A stretch of DNA of 64,000 nucleotides from Vesta saturnalis (Eukaryota > Arthropoda > Insecta > Coleoptera > Lampyridae), in contig JARFJB010000902.1 of assembly GCA_036346205.1 (NCBI GenBank), forward strand, positions 1,125,001 through 1,189,000, read 5' to 3'. Below are positions 12,130 to 26,264 of the stretch, one piece after another. A program made the translations under genes and the position numbers. Position 1 is the stretch's first letter; every line of letters begins with the position of its first letter. Under the pieces are notes generated by a model that did no database searches, was not told the origin of the DNA, and saw only the letters and a program-made list of their open reading frames with translations.

Positions 12130-13240
12130 CAATAAACAGGAAACGGGTCGGTTATAGTAACCCGTCCCCAAACGGAGTACGATTACAGTGGCCATTGTCT
12201 TTCAAGTTTTCTTGTAATGCCTGGCAGGTTAGCGAGTTGTTCTATAAGTTGGTTGGTATGTCCTACCAGGTTATCGGTGTACTTGGTCGATAGTCTCTTG
12301 ATTTTGTTGTCTATATAGGGGACTCCTAGGTCGCTATGAAGGGTGTCGTTTCTAATGTACCATGGATCATTGGTTAAATTGCGGAGTGTCTTGGATTGAA
12401 ATCTTCGAAGGATTTTTGTATGTGATGCTTCGGCGCATGCCCAGAGCTGTATTCCGTAGGACCATATTGGCTTCAGAATGACTTTATACAGTAAGATTTG
12501 GATAGTTAATGAGAGTTGTGAGTTTCCTCCGAGTAACCATGTCATTTGTTTCAGTTTTAAGTCCAGCTGTTTCCGTTTGGCTTTGATATATGAGTTCCAA
12601 GTAAGCTTTTGGTCAAGGTGCGAAAGTATTTTACCTCATTTTTAATTGGAATTGGGGCATTATAAATGCTGGTTTGAGTAGATTCAGCAGGTCCCGTGGT
12701 ACAAATTACTTGTGCTGATTTATCAGTAGCTATTTACCGTAATTCTCCACTTATGGAACCACTTTTATCACAAGCCAAGATGCTGTTGAAGACGTCGGAA
12801 GTACAGTGTAGAGTAAGTATAGCCAAGGTCCTGGACGCTGCTCTGTGGAACTCCTGACTTGATTTGATAAATGTCTGATATTGCGTTATTCGTTTTAACA
12901 TGATAAGTTCTATTAGAGAAGTATATCAAATATAGCTGACTGGGAAGATGCAATTTAAGTTTGTATAGCAAGCCACACTTTATCAAATACTTGTTTAATG
13001 TCCAGTAAGGTCGCTGGGCATGCATTTTTGTTCTTACTTTCTATTATGTGGGTTACTTTGGTGTATGGTGGAGTAGCTTTCGCGAAATCCAAATTGGTGC
13101 GTTGGAATAAGTTGATCTAGGTCCACAGCTTCCTTAAGGCGCTTCAGTAGGAGTCGTTCAAGGATTTTGGAAAGGAGGGGTGGGAGGCTTATTGGTCTGT
13201 AGAATTCTGATTGGGTTTACCAAACTTAGCAATCATTATT
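12130..13240 (-). pseudogene. jockey-type reverse transcriptase, decayed C-terminal two thirds
   Basis: This is the 3' part of a non-LTR retrotransposon on the minus strand. Readable pieces in order are: RPISLPPLLSKILERLLL-like sequence followed by IPTHQFGFRES (about 13200-13090, RT fingers); CPATLLDIKQVFDKVW (about 13020, palm motif A with the Asp); SGVPQSSVQ (about 12850, RT motif); and a 120-residue C-terminal block (12545-12183) with LLYKVILKPIWSYGIQLWAC and NLTNDPWYIRNDTLHSDLGV, the classic jockey-clade tail. The catalytic motif with two Asp residues is not readable. Many frameshifts make it a dead copy. Plus-strand open frames at 13180-14313 are its antisense shadow. Confidence 0.8.
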
Positions 13241-14072
13241 GTCTGGGCATGTTTCCTTGGTATAGGGAAGTAGCAGAGTCTTGGAATACTATTTATATTG
13301 TGGTAAGTAACACAATGGCTTATTTAGGAAGGTATTTCAATACTTCTGTAACAATTAGGTCATAGCCGGTCGCTTTTCGCACGTGTGTTAGTTTTATTTT
13401 TGGCAGCGACAGTTGGTACGCAGTGTCAAGGTAGGATTAAATTTCTACATTGTCAGCATTGTCTTGTAGGTGCGGTGTTGTAAAGTCTACAGCTAGGTGT
13501 TTCGCAAGTGTATTGTCTTTTTCGGTATCAGATCTGGCCCAAGTATTATCGGAATTTTTAATAGGCGGGATTATTACAGTCGGCCGCTTCAATTTTTTGT
13601 TGCTTTCCATATAGTATTATCATCAGGAGAAAGTTTAGCAATGTATTATCTGGATGTTTCATTGCGAGGCTCCGCTAGCGCATTTCGCAGTTGATGTGTT
13701 TATTGTAAAGTTTTGTCCAGTCTATCTCTGATTCTTTGCCATTGTTCGCGTGCCCTCTGGTTCTCAGTAATAAGATTTCTTATATTCTAAGGACAATTAT
13801 TTGCTACAGGTGAATAGGGCTGGCTTGCCATGCAGCGTGTTGAATAACTGTAGTAGAATGCTGAGTTGCCTCATCTATATCTTTTATTGTGATACCAAGA
13901 TTAATTTCATTTTCCAGGTGGTTTTTGAAGTAGGTAATTCCAATCAGTGTGATAATTGCATAATTTTAAAGGAGGGTCTTTCGTACTGTCGTACGTCGAC
14001 TGGCACTTATAATGATTGGTGTGTGATCAGAAGAAAGACCGAAGTTGGATTCAGCTTGTCGGTAGGTATTCG

Positions 14073-14661
14073 TTATGCCATTGATAATTGCATGATCAAG
14101 TAAATCTGGCAATTTATGCGGGTCACTGGACCAGTGTGTTGGCTCACCGGTCGATTGGTAGTTATAGCTGTTGGTTGGATTATAGTCAACAGATTACTCC
14201 TTTTCGAGGTGGTAATTCTTGAAGCCCAGGCTGTATGTTTGGAGTTCCATTCTCCCGCCACAATAAATTTTGGGACCAGGGTTAGCAGGATTTCTGCCAT
14301 ATTCTTCAGTTGAGACGAGCTGACGGGGAGGACTGTAGACAAATGCAATGACCAGGGGATAAATGAGAGCTTAAACTTTTATTTCTGTACTTTGGATTTT
14401 GTTGGTAATAAAAGGCTCAATCACATAGTGGGAGATTGAGTTTTTGACAATTACAGCTGATCCGGCGTGAGCAGCGCCGTCAGCATGATTAACAAGGTAA
14501 GTAGTATAATTCGGTATTTTAATTGTTGTTCTTGCGGTTGCATGGGTTTCCGAAATTAGTAAGATATCCAAATGCTGCAGTTTTAGAAAGGTGATTATTT
14601 CAAGGATTTGTCTGATAATGCCATTAGCATTCCAGATACCGATACGTATATAAGCCGCCAT
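14073..14661 (-). pseudogene. jockey apurinic-like endonuclease domain
   Basis: This is the N-terminal endonuclease of the same retrotransposon's ORF2. It reads RIGIWNANGIIRQILEI, then LDILLISETHAT (with the catalytic Glu), and then, after a frame change at about 14370, VPKFIVAGEWNSKHTAWAS (the D-x-N motif appears as E-W-N). The endonuclease nicks target DNA for target-primed reverse transcription. The frame is broken between 14371 and 14348, and the expected GDFN-type Asp is replaced by Glu. Confidence 0.8.
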
Positions 14662-15480
14662 TTTTTGCTAATTACTGTACACAGCATGTTTAGTAGCTTC
14701 CATTTTTGACTTATAAGTTGAGCAAACATTCCTTTAAATTCTGCAAGGAAGTGGGAGAGTAGTTCGTTAATATTGTTTTGCCCTGTGACTGCTTGTTGAT
14801 ATGTTAATGTGTTTTGAGGAGTATAAGTATTAGCTTCATTATTTCCATTACTGCCCCTGTTATTAAGAGTGGGAAAGTTATCCATCACGGAAGGCGTGTG
14901 GTTTCGACGTAGGTTATTAGGTGGGGTTCTCTGTGTTACGTTTCTCGATTTCTGGAGGTCTTTATGTACAGTCCACTCTTTATAGCTGGGCAGATGTCTT
15001 CCTTGGCATAGAGCACACTATGCTGGTGCGTCTGGGGATTTTGAAATAGTGCGATGAAGATTGCGGATGATTACACTGTAAGCCCATTCTTCCTTAAGGT
15101 GGTAGGTACGATATATAATATTCTTGTTTCAAAGATATTCCATAAGCTTTCTGAACGTATCTGAAGTTAGGGCGTTAACTTTGACTGTATCGTTGGCCAG
15201 TGCTGTTGTATAATATTGTTCTTTCTCAACAATATTGGTGATTTCATTAATTATCTGATTATAATTGTTAACTACATAAATGTATATCGGTGGAGGTTTG
15301 GGGATTTGGGGTTGAGTTGTTAGAGTTAATTTCTGTGTTTCTGCCACCGCTTCTTATTTGAGAGAGTGCTTCATATCTGTTAAGTCAAGGTTTGGCTAGA
15401 TTGTTGTGTATTAAGTGTTCTCTGGGTATTTCTGTTCCTTTTCTTAACAACTGTGTGCTAGCTGTGATTCGGGTTTGCTG
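14662..15480 (-). pseudogene. jockey ORF1 (gag-like, zinc-knuckle) remnant
   Basis: Upstream of the endonuclease on the minus strand is ORF1. Its N-terminal part (15347-15129) reads PKPPPIYIYVVNNYNQII and ALTSDTFRKLMEYL, as in insect gag-like proteins that bind the element RNA. The middle has a CALCQGRHLPSYKEW piece at about 15010, the remains of a CCHC knuckle. The C-terminal part (14888-14690) reads NTLTYQQAVTGQNNINELLS and then HFLAEFKGMFAQLISQ, typical of the end of this ORF. Frames shift several times. The upstream edge of the element is uncertain. Confidence 0.7.
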
Positions 15481-15873
15481 CACTATTTTGGTTGTCATTA
15501 TAGGAACTTATATCGTCGTCGTGTTCCGTGCCGCTTTCGTTTGAATCAGATTTGTAGTTATTCGCATAGCCTGGGGGTTTGTATTTGCATAAGGATTATG
15601 AGTGAAAGAGGCATTAAGACTTGATTTTGTGATGCATTTATGGATTGTTGGGTAGTTTGAACGTTGTATTCTCTCTATCAACTACATGTGTTAGAGAAGG
15701 ATGGACGTAAAAACAAACCTATTGTTCAACTCATATTAGCGCAAAAAAAACGTGTGCTGCTGCATCTGTCACTCCTGTCATTTTTGGAATTATTTTTTAT
15801 GCGTTTTTGCTTTACTTTTTATAAAAAAGTTTTTTTCAAAACTATCTGCCTTGTACAGTGAATTATCGGTAAT
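15481..15873. other. Spacer between two transposable elements
   Basis: No recognisable gene. The plus-strand frame at 15664-15861 is low in information and lies just before the IS630-like transposase. It might be that element's leader, but nothing proves it. Confidence 0.35.
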
Positions 15874-17335
15874 TTGGTAACATTTTTACATAATTTACGT
15901 ATAAGTAACAAAATTTTAGATATGCTACGTAATAATCATTTTAAATCTCAAGCGCAGCTCGTAGTTATGAACGTGATTATGTATTTTGAATGGAAACGTG
16001 ACAAACAAGGGCACTCTTTCCATTTAAATCTGTTATGCAGGTATGTAGTACATTATTGTGTAAATATATGATACTTGGAAGCACTACTTTTAGCGCATGT
16101 CTGAAGCATGTGGGGTTAGTATAAGCACTGGTAGTGCTATAAAAAAAAGGTTACAGAAGACCAAAAAGAAAATAAACCTAAACAGTCATTGGCTAAGCGA
16201 AGCAAACGTACAAAATCTAAGTCCACTGAAGTTGATGACTATGTGAAGAATGCTGTAAAGAGAAAAATTTATGAAATACATTCAAAATGTAAATACAAAC
16301 ATGCAAGACATGTCTAGTACTATAACTGTTTTGTAGGTATACATGTTACGCTGGCATCATTACAAAAAGAATTAAGCAATAGTCAAATTTTTTATTTCAG
16401 TTCATCAAGTTTAGGACGTCTCTTATATTCTGTTGGCTTTTCATCTAAAGTAGATGATGGTAGGAGAGGTTTACTGGACCAATCACATATTGCTGCCAAT
16501 TGTGTTCGATTCTTAAGAGAATATTACAAAAATAAAGAAGAAAAATTATACAATCCTGTATTCTTAGACCAAACTTGGATTTTCAGTCGAGGATCGCATA
16601 AAAGAAGCTGGAATGATAAACCTAAGGAAAGCGTGAAGAAGAAGCCAATGGGCGAAGGAAAAAGGTTTGTTGTAATTTAGTTATTACATTATAATTCCTA
16701 ATAAAATAACTATTTTTGAGATTTATAGTTTTTCGTGCAGGTAATGAAGATGGATTTATTTCCGATGCTTCACTTTTGTTTTCTATAAAGTCACAAAGTT
16801 CAGACCATCATGGAGATAAGTGTGCGGAGTTGTTTACAAAATGGTTTGACAATAATTTAATTTCAAACTTAAAAGAACCATCTTTAATTGTGGACAATGC
16901 TAGTTATCATTTTAAACTTCTACAACAAATTCCAAATTATTTATCTAGCAAGGAAGAAATACGTAATTTTCTATTAAAGCACAACATAGCTTATGAACCT
17001 AGCGTGTTTAAAAGAGAATTACTGCAATTAGTTGCAGATAATGCGATACCAAAGGTGTACGAAATAGATGAAATAGCACACAAGTGTGGACAGAGTATTA
17101 TGGTTACCACCATATCACTGTCAATTTAATCCAATTGAACTGATGTGGGCAAACTGCAAGGAATACTACAACAAATATATGGGAAGACATATTTCCAAAT
17201 TTAACGATCACCATGTAAAAGAAATATGGATGGAATCCTTGCAACGAATTGCATATTAGCAGAAATGCATTAAACATGTCGAAATGTCTGTGTTAGAGTG
17301 GCGGGAAGTTGAAAACATTTTGAGGCTGTGCAACC
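15874..17335 (+). pseudogene. Intron-bearing IS630-like DDE transposase
   Basis: A eukaryotic transposase of the IS630/Tc1-mariner superfamily, of the group whose last motif is HCQFNPIELMWA. Order: N-terminal segment (15874-16040) ending LNLLC; a GT...TTTTAG gap; SEACGVSIST (helix-turn-helix) and TEVDDYVKNAVKRKIYEI; HVTLASLQKELSN; SSSLGRLLYSVGFSSKVDD; VFLDQTWIFSRGSHKRSW (first Asp, usually D-E-T, here D-Q-T, at about 16565); a GT-AG gap 16665-16720 that keeps frame; FRAGNEDGFISDA; LIVDNASYH (second Asp, about 16890); and LPPYHCQFNPIELMWA (Glu, about 17145). One frameshift at about 17095 breaks the end. Up to three introns, unusual for a transposon. Ends not identified. Confidence 0.75.
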
Positions 17336-17339
17336 ATTG

Positions 17340-18545
17340 ATTATATTTGTTAACGATTCCACTTCTGAGAGTGACGCAATAATGAATATTTTTTTAATTT
17401 AAATGTTTTAATTACAATGTAATATAAATATTCTGATTTTTACATAACATATTGATAACTGTACAATAGGTGGACTGAACACATGTACTGATTTATGTGA
17501 ATTGCTTTTCATTTAACTTGGAGCATTATGAAATCTATTGAAAATGTGTGCTAAATTAAAATATTAAACATCTATAATTTAGTTGAACTTCGAGCTACAT
17601 TACACTGTACACACTTTCTTCTACAAGAATGAAATAATCACAAATGTATCGATATTTATGGTATCATAAAGTATATACAAGAATTATGTCGGTTACAAAG
17701 CAATGCTTATACTTCAAGAAGGGTTGTTATAAATCTTGAGAATAACAAACTAACTGTAACTTTTACCAATTTTTCCACCTGAAATGATTTAATTTATAAT
17801 AAACAAGATAAGTATTTGTTTACTACAAATAAGTATACAGGTTATGTATTATGATGCTATGTAATTATAATCAAACCACATCCTAAACTATAATAAATAT
17901 TTTTTACTCTTATCAATAAAATAAGTGGACATAATGGGTAATTTTTCTAGTTTAAAATACAAAAAATCATTCAATAATTTTCTGTTTTCGTTGACATTTT
18001 ATGGAAATTTATGTGGAGACATCTGCCAATAAAAGTATTAACTAAAAGATAATTGGCTGATTTAATAAAGACTTACTAAATCTTAGTTTGTGTAATTTTA
18101 AGAATGATTCAAACCAAACTTTATTTGAATCAAACTATATGTTTGCTTATACGTACAGTTTAGTAAGGTGTTTTTTGTAACTTCTCACTTACACAATTAG
18201 GAAAACAAGATTGTACTAAAAAAACTACTTTAAAAATTTGGCAATGATGTAGAGATGTTATAGTAAACAATGCACAGCTATTATTATTATTTTTATTATA
18301 ACGTTTTATAGAATTGTAACATTGTAAAATAAAACCACAGAATTTTTACAAAAACTGTTTTACTATAAATAAGTTATTTTACATTCTCTTTTTTTTTGGT
18401 AAAATGCGACTAGGACAAATTATGAAAAATAAATAACAAAAAGATTCTTTAAGACATAAATACATATTTACACATTAAGTTGGCATTTCATACAATCTGT
18501 ACATATAATACACAATTATCACAATCCATACTGTCCTCTACTCCA
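17340..18545. other. Gene-free flank, including the probable 3' UTR of the Ig gene
   Basis: No coding sequence. Since the Ig gene ends at 18546 on the minus strand, its 3' UTR must run leftward into this region. Minus-strand AATAAA-like words occur (for example plus-strand TTTTTATTA at about 18292), but I cannot pick the cleavage site. Confidence 0.4.
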
Positions 18546-18622
18546 TCACGATTTCAAACTGATGAGAAGAACGGTAATACTCAATAATAGAGATGCACTC
18601 GTCGAAGAAGTAGATGAATTGC
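18546..18622 (-). CDS. Ig gene exon e: hydrophobic C-terminus and stop
   Basis: Acceptor CTTTTTAG before 18622; stop TGA at 18548-18546. It reads GNSSTSSTSASLLLSITVLL and then ISLKS. Small residues followed by about 12 hydrophobic residues and almost no cytoplasmic tail match a GPI-attachment signal. A short single-pass membrane anchor is the alternative. Confidence 0.8.
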
Positions 18623-20598
18623 CTAAAAAGAAAACAATAATTAAATACAAATGAAACATTACATTAATTTAAGGGCACAGTTTTTGTAGCCATACAACAT
18701 GGTAACAATGTTAGCACGCTTATCAATTTCTTATGTTATGCGTGGAAGGTATTTCACGAGCAAAAAGCCGAGCTAATGTTGAATAAATAATACCTTGTGT
18801 GGTAGAAATAGTTCTTTTAATCTCAGTAGAGGTAGGTATAAATGATGATAGTAGATAAATTGTTGAAGACTCAGAGTAGTCAGGATATTCAGTAGTCGAT
18901 TCATAGCCTACAGCAAAATAATAAATGGTAGACTAATAACATGCTGTTAGTTGCAGCTTTAATCGCAACTGAACAGCTTTGCGTACTTTTTTTTCGTTCA
19001 ACAAACTTTTATGTTACAACAAAACAAACACAATTAAAAATACTTACTTTCTATTACAATTGTTACTTTGGCCGTTTCGTTAAAGGCTGTTTCGGGAATA
19101 AAAACGTTGCAAGTGAACACTATTGTGCGATTCAGCTTTGATTTATCTAGCACGATGGTTTTCGAAACGTTGTAATAGTTGTCGTCTGTTATGGTTATGT
19201 TGTCCAATTCGTCCAGAACCCTTATAGAATCGTCTCTAAAAAGAAAACAGGCAATTATAATGCTGATTATTATACATTAATCCATATGAAAATAGTTAAT
19301 GATATGTTGTTTAAAGAATTAGCAATGATAGGTTGATTAAAAAATATTTCATTTCTTTTGCATTGGTTGTGTGTACTGTTTAAACGGTACACAGTAAACG
19401 TAGTTTGTAACGCACGGGAAATTTTATGGTAACGCACCATAATCGCCGAAATTCTCGTGGTAACTTTATGGTAATCCAACCCTGCACAGGTTTGAAATTT
19501 GTTACGACAGGCACTCGGATTGATTATTGATTATTTCATTATTCTCTTTATCTTTTACAACTTAAGAAACAATCCATTTTATCCTGCCGTTATTACTAGC
19601 GCCGTTTAAAGCATTTTGACGGCAGAATCTCATTGGTAATCCCCGTTTTTCATAGACCAATAAGCGGACGTCACGCTAGTATCATTGACCACCATTTTCT
19701 GGGTTACATAAAAACCGCTCATCGCGTTTACAATAGGTAACCTTTCCATTTCAGGTCAGGAGAAATCCGACTTGTTCGGTCTTCACCTGCCGTCCATGCT
19801 CACGACCACTGGCCATCCATCGTTTGACAACGATTTCAAAACTTAGCTGGAACAAAAAGTTGCACAATTCTAAAACCAAAATTATATACCACAGGAATTA
19901 TCCGACATTGACTCATTTCTTAGTCCGATTTCGCACAATCAAACACTAGAAACTTTTAGACAAAGGAAAAATTACGCTCCAAGACAAGATGAACTGAACC
20001 GAAAAATACTTAAGAATATACCCCCAAACGCCATTAGGCAGCGAGCCCAAATATGCAACTGATGTCTAAGCATATCCCATTACCCGACGGAATAGAAGTC
20101 AGCTTCAACAGTCATGAATCTAAACTTAGATCCGACCATTCCCAACCTTCGTCCTATAGATCGATCTTCCTTTTGTATGGTCCAATATCTAAAAACCATT
20201 CTATCCCGAACGCCAACATCATCATACCTAATACCAAGTTCGGATTTAGACCAAACCGTTCATGCCATGATCCCGTAGTAAAACTTAATACAGAATCTTC
20301 CAAAGCATTAAACTACCATGACTGCTGGTTAGGTTTTCCGACCGCATTCGTCCGACTCATTCTTTCATATTAGGGGAGTTGATCGGCCCATTTCCACAGT
20401 TTTTGTTTTTATAGCGCTACTCTGCTTCCTTCATCAGGCTTGTCCTGAGGACTGTTTTCGTACTTGAGTCGAATTCATACGTTATGATTTTTTTTCCAAG
20501 CACTTAACTACTCTCAGATTCGACCTTTGGTACCTTTCACTTACAGGTCTGACACCTTTACTGCCGAGCCACTGGGTAATACAATGTAAACGTTTTAG

Positions 20599-20660
<62 letters not shown>

Positions 20661-23227
20661 TTTAGTTTAGAAGGAAATGTTTCATATAAAAGTTTTTGGC
20701 CAATGTGGGGTGCGTATTTTAAATTTATTTTCAAATGTACAGGGTGCGTCATGAAAGTGTGGTAGTACCAATTTATGTTTTTTGAAATGGTACCACCTAA
20801 TTTTTTTGCCATTTTTGGATTTATCGTCCAATTTTAAGGTAAGTTTATGTAAATAGTCTTATATCAAAAACTTATCATTTTCGAGTTATTTGGGAAAATT
20901 CAAAAATTTTGATAGCTGCAAGGTCTCACGGAAATCGGTGTTGTACCCTAACTGCTGCGAATTTCGGAATCCGTCTTATGAGGCTCTAAGAGGACCCAAT
21001 AAGCTACGTTTTGACTTGTTTACTTACAAGAAAAGTTTTCCAAAACCAAAACCCCCGAAATAAATCTCCGAAGTTGCATGACTTCAATCTTCAATAACTT
21101 GGTTATTTCAAATGGAATGCCCCAAATTTCTCGACGGCATTGTGTTTAGAATCCAAAAATCTACAACTTTTGCTAACATTACCCTATCCTTAAACCCTAA
21201 GATTTCTCCTTTTTAGCTTCTAAATATTTCAGCATTTGCACCGGTGACGTCACCGTACGCAAATGTTACCCGTTGTCATGGAAACAAAAACAAATGCTTT
21301 GTTTATTCCTATTGATGTCTGTGTTTTCTTTCGAAAATATTATAAATGGCGTAGGTATTTGTGAGTTACAATTAATTTTATTTATTATTATTATTTATTA
21401 ATTTTGTGCATTTCTTTAGTATTTTCCAATCCATATATTCTTTAAATTTGTTTTACATAATTTTTTAAGGCTTTTTTTCCATTTGGTGGGTAATTACGCA
21501 GATATTTTGCATATTTCATTCTTATATCATATTAATGTTTGTAGTTAATTTAATAAGTATGAATTTCGAAAGGACGGAACTGGTTGGCATGATCTTTGTT
21601 ATGGGATCTGCTGATCAAAATCGTTCACTAACTCCGAGCATGTATGCGCAAAAATATCGTAATAGAAGGCATCCCTCGGTTAGAAGTTTAAAAAAACCTA
21701 AGGAGAGATTTAATAGAACAGGAAACGTAAATTATGAAAAACGTGAAAGAGCTAAGAGGAGAAGCGACGAAGATTAGTTGAATGTTTTTCTGTCTGTAAT
21801 TTCGGGCCCTTCTACCAGTTCGACAACAATATCCAAGGAAACCAATATTCACCGATCTACCGTTAGCAAAATTTTAAAGAAGAACAAGTTTCGTGACTAC
21901 AGCATATCTTTCCATCAAGAACTATTGGAACCTGACTTGGAAATTAGGGCATTTTGCCAGTGAGGGTTGGAAATGGAAAAGACAACACCTAACTTTTTCC
22001 GAAAAGTATTATTCTCCGACGAATCAACTTTTACTCAGAGTGGTAGTCCAAACTGTCATTATTACGCAAAAGAAAACCCAAAAATAGTAAGATCAGTTAA
22101 ACGCAGCGGCAGTGGACCGTAAATGTTTGGGGTGGTATTATCGGCGACTTTATAATTGGGTCACATTTCTTTAACGGACGTTTGAATGGTGTGAAATATT
22201 TGCATTTTTTGCTAAATGTTTGCCCCAACCTTTACAAGACATTCCTCTAGTTTTAAGGAAGAATGTATGGTTACAGCATGACGGTGCTCCAGCGCACTTT
22301 GCTGCAGCTGTCAAAGAGCACTTAATCAAGAATTTGAAGGTAGATCGATAGCCCGCGGCGGACCCATTTTTTGGCCATCAAGATCGCTTGATTTAACAAA
22401 AATAGATTTTTTTTATGGGGACACATAAAAAACGTTGTATACCAAACTGCTCCGACTACTGCAGAAGATATGAGTCAACGCACAATTCATGCGTTTAGAA
22501 ATACCATAAGTATTGAAATGTTACAAGAAGTAAATAGGTCATTTCTGGAAAGGCCACAAATGTGTTATGATAGAAACGGAGGGCACTTTGAGAATTTATT
22601 GTAAATACAAATAATGTTTTGAAAATAAATTATAATAATTTGTTATAAATAATATAAAAATAATAATACAGTCATTCATATTGATAAACAACGTCAAAAT
22701 GACATTGGACGTCACCGGGCAACGCGTAACATTTGCGTATGATGGCGTCACCGGTGCGAATGTTGAAATATTTAGAAGCTAAAAAGGAAAAATGTTCGAA
22801 ATCTTAAAAACGGCTGAGTTTATGAATAGAGTAATGCTAGCAAAAGTTGTAGATTTTTGGATTCTAAACACGATGGAGTTGAGAAAATTGGGGCGTTCCA
22901 TTTGAAATAACCCAGTTATTGAAGATTGAAGTCATGCAACTTCGGAGATATATTTCGGGGGCTTTGGAAAACTTTTTGTTTAAGTAAACAGGTCAAAACG
23001 TAGCTTATTAGGTCCTCTTAGAGCCTCATAAGACAGATTCCAAAATTCGTAGCAGTTACGGTACAACACCGATTTCCGTGAGACCTTTTAGCTACCAAAA
23101 TCATCGACTTTTCCCATATAACTGGAAAATGGCAACTTTTTGATATAAGACTCTACATAAACTTACCTTAAAATTTGACGATAAATCCAAAAATGACAAA
23201 AAAATTAGGTGGTACCATTTAAAAACA

Positions 23228-23278
<51 letters not shown>

Positions 23279-23399
23279 CTTTTATTTTTATTATTTTGGT
23301 TTTATTAGACCAGCTGGATGTTTAATGAATGCTCTTTATTATGGCCTAAATTTTCGCAAATTTATTCTTTGATTTTTCCAAAGCTACAACTAGAAAACG

Positions 23400-23473
<74 letters not shown>

Positions 23474-23861
23474 TGTTTTCTCGGAAAGGGTTGCTCTAGC
23501 GACTTCACTAAGATATACCTTTTTTAGCAGAAAAGATAGGAAGATCGATTTTCTAGGCCAAAATGGTATACAGTGTAGCACAAAAAATTGCGACGATTTA
23601 AAGGGGTCGAAATGGTTGCCGCTGGCGCCCTAGAAACCACAACTAAATGGACCACAAATTTAAATTTGTCATCCCAAAAACCTCCACATACGAAATTTCA
23701 TGAAATTATTTCGAAACAGTCGAAAGATATTGAAGAAAACGCGATTTCTTTTTCAACTTTGACACCCTGTATCTCGAAACGAAGCATTTCCGGATCCATG
23801 TACATATGAACTTTTGCTTAGAATGATGAGTTCTAGTACTCCTTTATTTCTGGCGGATTAG

Positions 23862-23936
<75 letters not shown>

Positions 23937-24707
23937 TATCGGACAAAAGTAAAGCAACTTGTCAAAAAAACATTCCCATTATTTTATTTTTTATTGGACA
24001 AAATACAAAGAAATCCTAATTACATTTTAAAGCTCAAGTAGGCGGCTGTCATCTGTGACAGTTGATTTTTTTTTATAAACAACACCAACCAATTTAAGCA
24101 ATTTTATTGTCGACAAAAGTAAAGCAACATTTTTGAGTTTATAAAAAATAAAAGCTTTTCCTTCAAGTAAGAACTAAAATATTGAAATTTATAGTAGTTA
24201 ATTGTCTTTACGTAATTTTAGTCATGCGACGAGGTATTCATATCTGCAAAGAATTAAAGCAGATGGTAGTAAATGCCCATTTCGAAGGTAAGAAACAGTC
24301 TGCTATTTCCAGACAGTTTCTTTTGCCAAAATACAGTATGTCAAAAATAATTTCTACCTACAACGCATGAGGACACTTGGAAAAAATACCAAAATCTCGA
24401 AGACCCAGAAAAACGACCGTCTTGCTAGACAGACGCATCAAAAGAATGTCCCAGAACGATCCGTGGTTACCTGCACCACGAATTATTAAGTGTTGCTCTA
24501 CTTTTGTCGCAATGATTTCTGCATTAATTTTTTTAATTCAAATTCTTTAAGTTAAACCTTGCAGGTATTGGTTGATTTTTCTTTGGTTAATTACTCAACT
24601 TACGAGCTTACTAGTTGATTAAAATTAATTCAGAAGTTTGCCAAATTTAAAAATTTTATTCAGCTACAATAGATCCAGCAAATGTGTTGCTCTACTTTTG
24701 CCCAACA

Positions 24708-24754
<47 letters not shown>

Positions 24755-26199
24755 AATTTAAAAATTAATGCAGAAATCATTGCGACAAAAGTAGAGCAAC
24801 ACTTACATAAAAGAATATTTTATTCAACTTATCGAGAACAACAATTGGCAACAACATTAAAGAATAACAATTATCTAAATTACTTATCTAATAATTAATG
24901 GAATATCCATTATTATTTATAATTTCCCTACAACGTCGTGGCATTGATGAAATCAAATTCTGAATTGTGTTGTCTGGAAGGTTCGCCCAAACTTCATTAA
25001 TTTTTTCAAGCAATGCATGTTTATTAGGAAACCGGGTTGTTCGAATACGACGTTCTACCTCTTCCCATAAGTTTTCTATCGAGTTGAGGTCGGGAAACTG
25101 GGCTGGCCACCGCAAAATCTCAACATTATTATTTCGAAACCATTCTTGAACAATTTGCGCGGTGTGTTTAGGATCGTTATCCTGTTGAAACACAAAACGC
25201 AAAGGCATTTCCCATTCTGCATATGGTAGCATTACATTTTGCAGTATATCCCGATAAATAAATCTATCCATGTTTCCTTCAATATGGTGCAAAGGACCTA
25301 CTCCATTCCAAGAAAAACAACCCCATAAGAAAACGCTTCCTCCACCGCGTTTAATTGTAGGTGTTACGTACTTGGGATGGAATCTCGTGTTAATTGGTCG
25401 CCTTACACGTTTCATTCCGTCGGAATTGTACAGTTTATAACGAGTTTCATCGCTGAATAAAACTTTTTTCCAATCTTCTATGGTCCAGTTAATATGCTCT
25501 TGTGCAAATGCAAGTCGAGCTAATCTGTTTCTGCTGGAAATAAGGGGTTTCTTTGGTGGACGTCTACTAAATAATTTTGCTTCAACGATCTGCGTTGAAT
25601 TGTTCTGGAACTGACCAGAATTTCGGGAATTTCTGCAATAATTCGTGGTGTAGGTAACCACGGATCGTTCTGGGACATTCTTTTGATGCGTCTGTCTAGC
25701 AAGACGGTCGTTTTTCTGGGTCTTCGAGATTTTGGTATTTTTTCCAAGTGTCCTCGTGCGTTGTAGGTAGAAATTATTTTTGACATACTGTATTTTGGCA
25801 AAAGAAACTGTCTGGAAATAGCAGACCTTCGAAATGGGCATTTACTACCATCTGCTTTAATTCTTTGCAGATATGAATACCTCGTAGCATGACTAAAATT
25901 ACGTAAAGACAATTAACTACTATAAATTTGAATATTTTAGTTCTTACTTGAAGGAAAAGCTTTTATTTTTTATAAACTCAAAAATGTTGCTTTACTTTTG
26001 TCGACTACAAATTGTTCACTTTCGACAATAAAATTGCTTAAATTGGTTGGTGTTGTTTATAAAAAAAATCAACTGTCACAGATGACAGCCGCCTACTTGA
26101 GCTTTAAAATGTAATTAGGATTTCTTTGTATTTTGTCCAATAAAAAATAAAATAATGGGAATGTTTTTTTTTGACAAGTTGCTTTACTTTTGTCCGATA

Positions 26200-26264
<65 letters not shown>

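Noticed and set aside
13180..14313. Plus-strand open frames over the jockey element
   Set aside because: Antisense shadows; the minus strand carries the recognisable endonuclease and RT motifs.
23318..23633. Open frames made of alternating Tyr-Ile on both strands (also at 24638, 31439, 31586, 34198, 34457, 61304, 63254)
   Set aside because: They are translations of (TA)n microsatellites joined to unrelated flanks; no gene.
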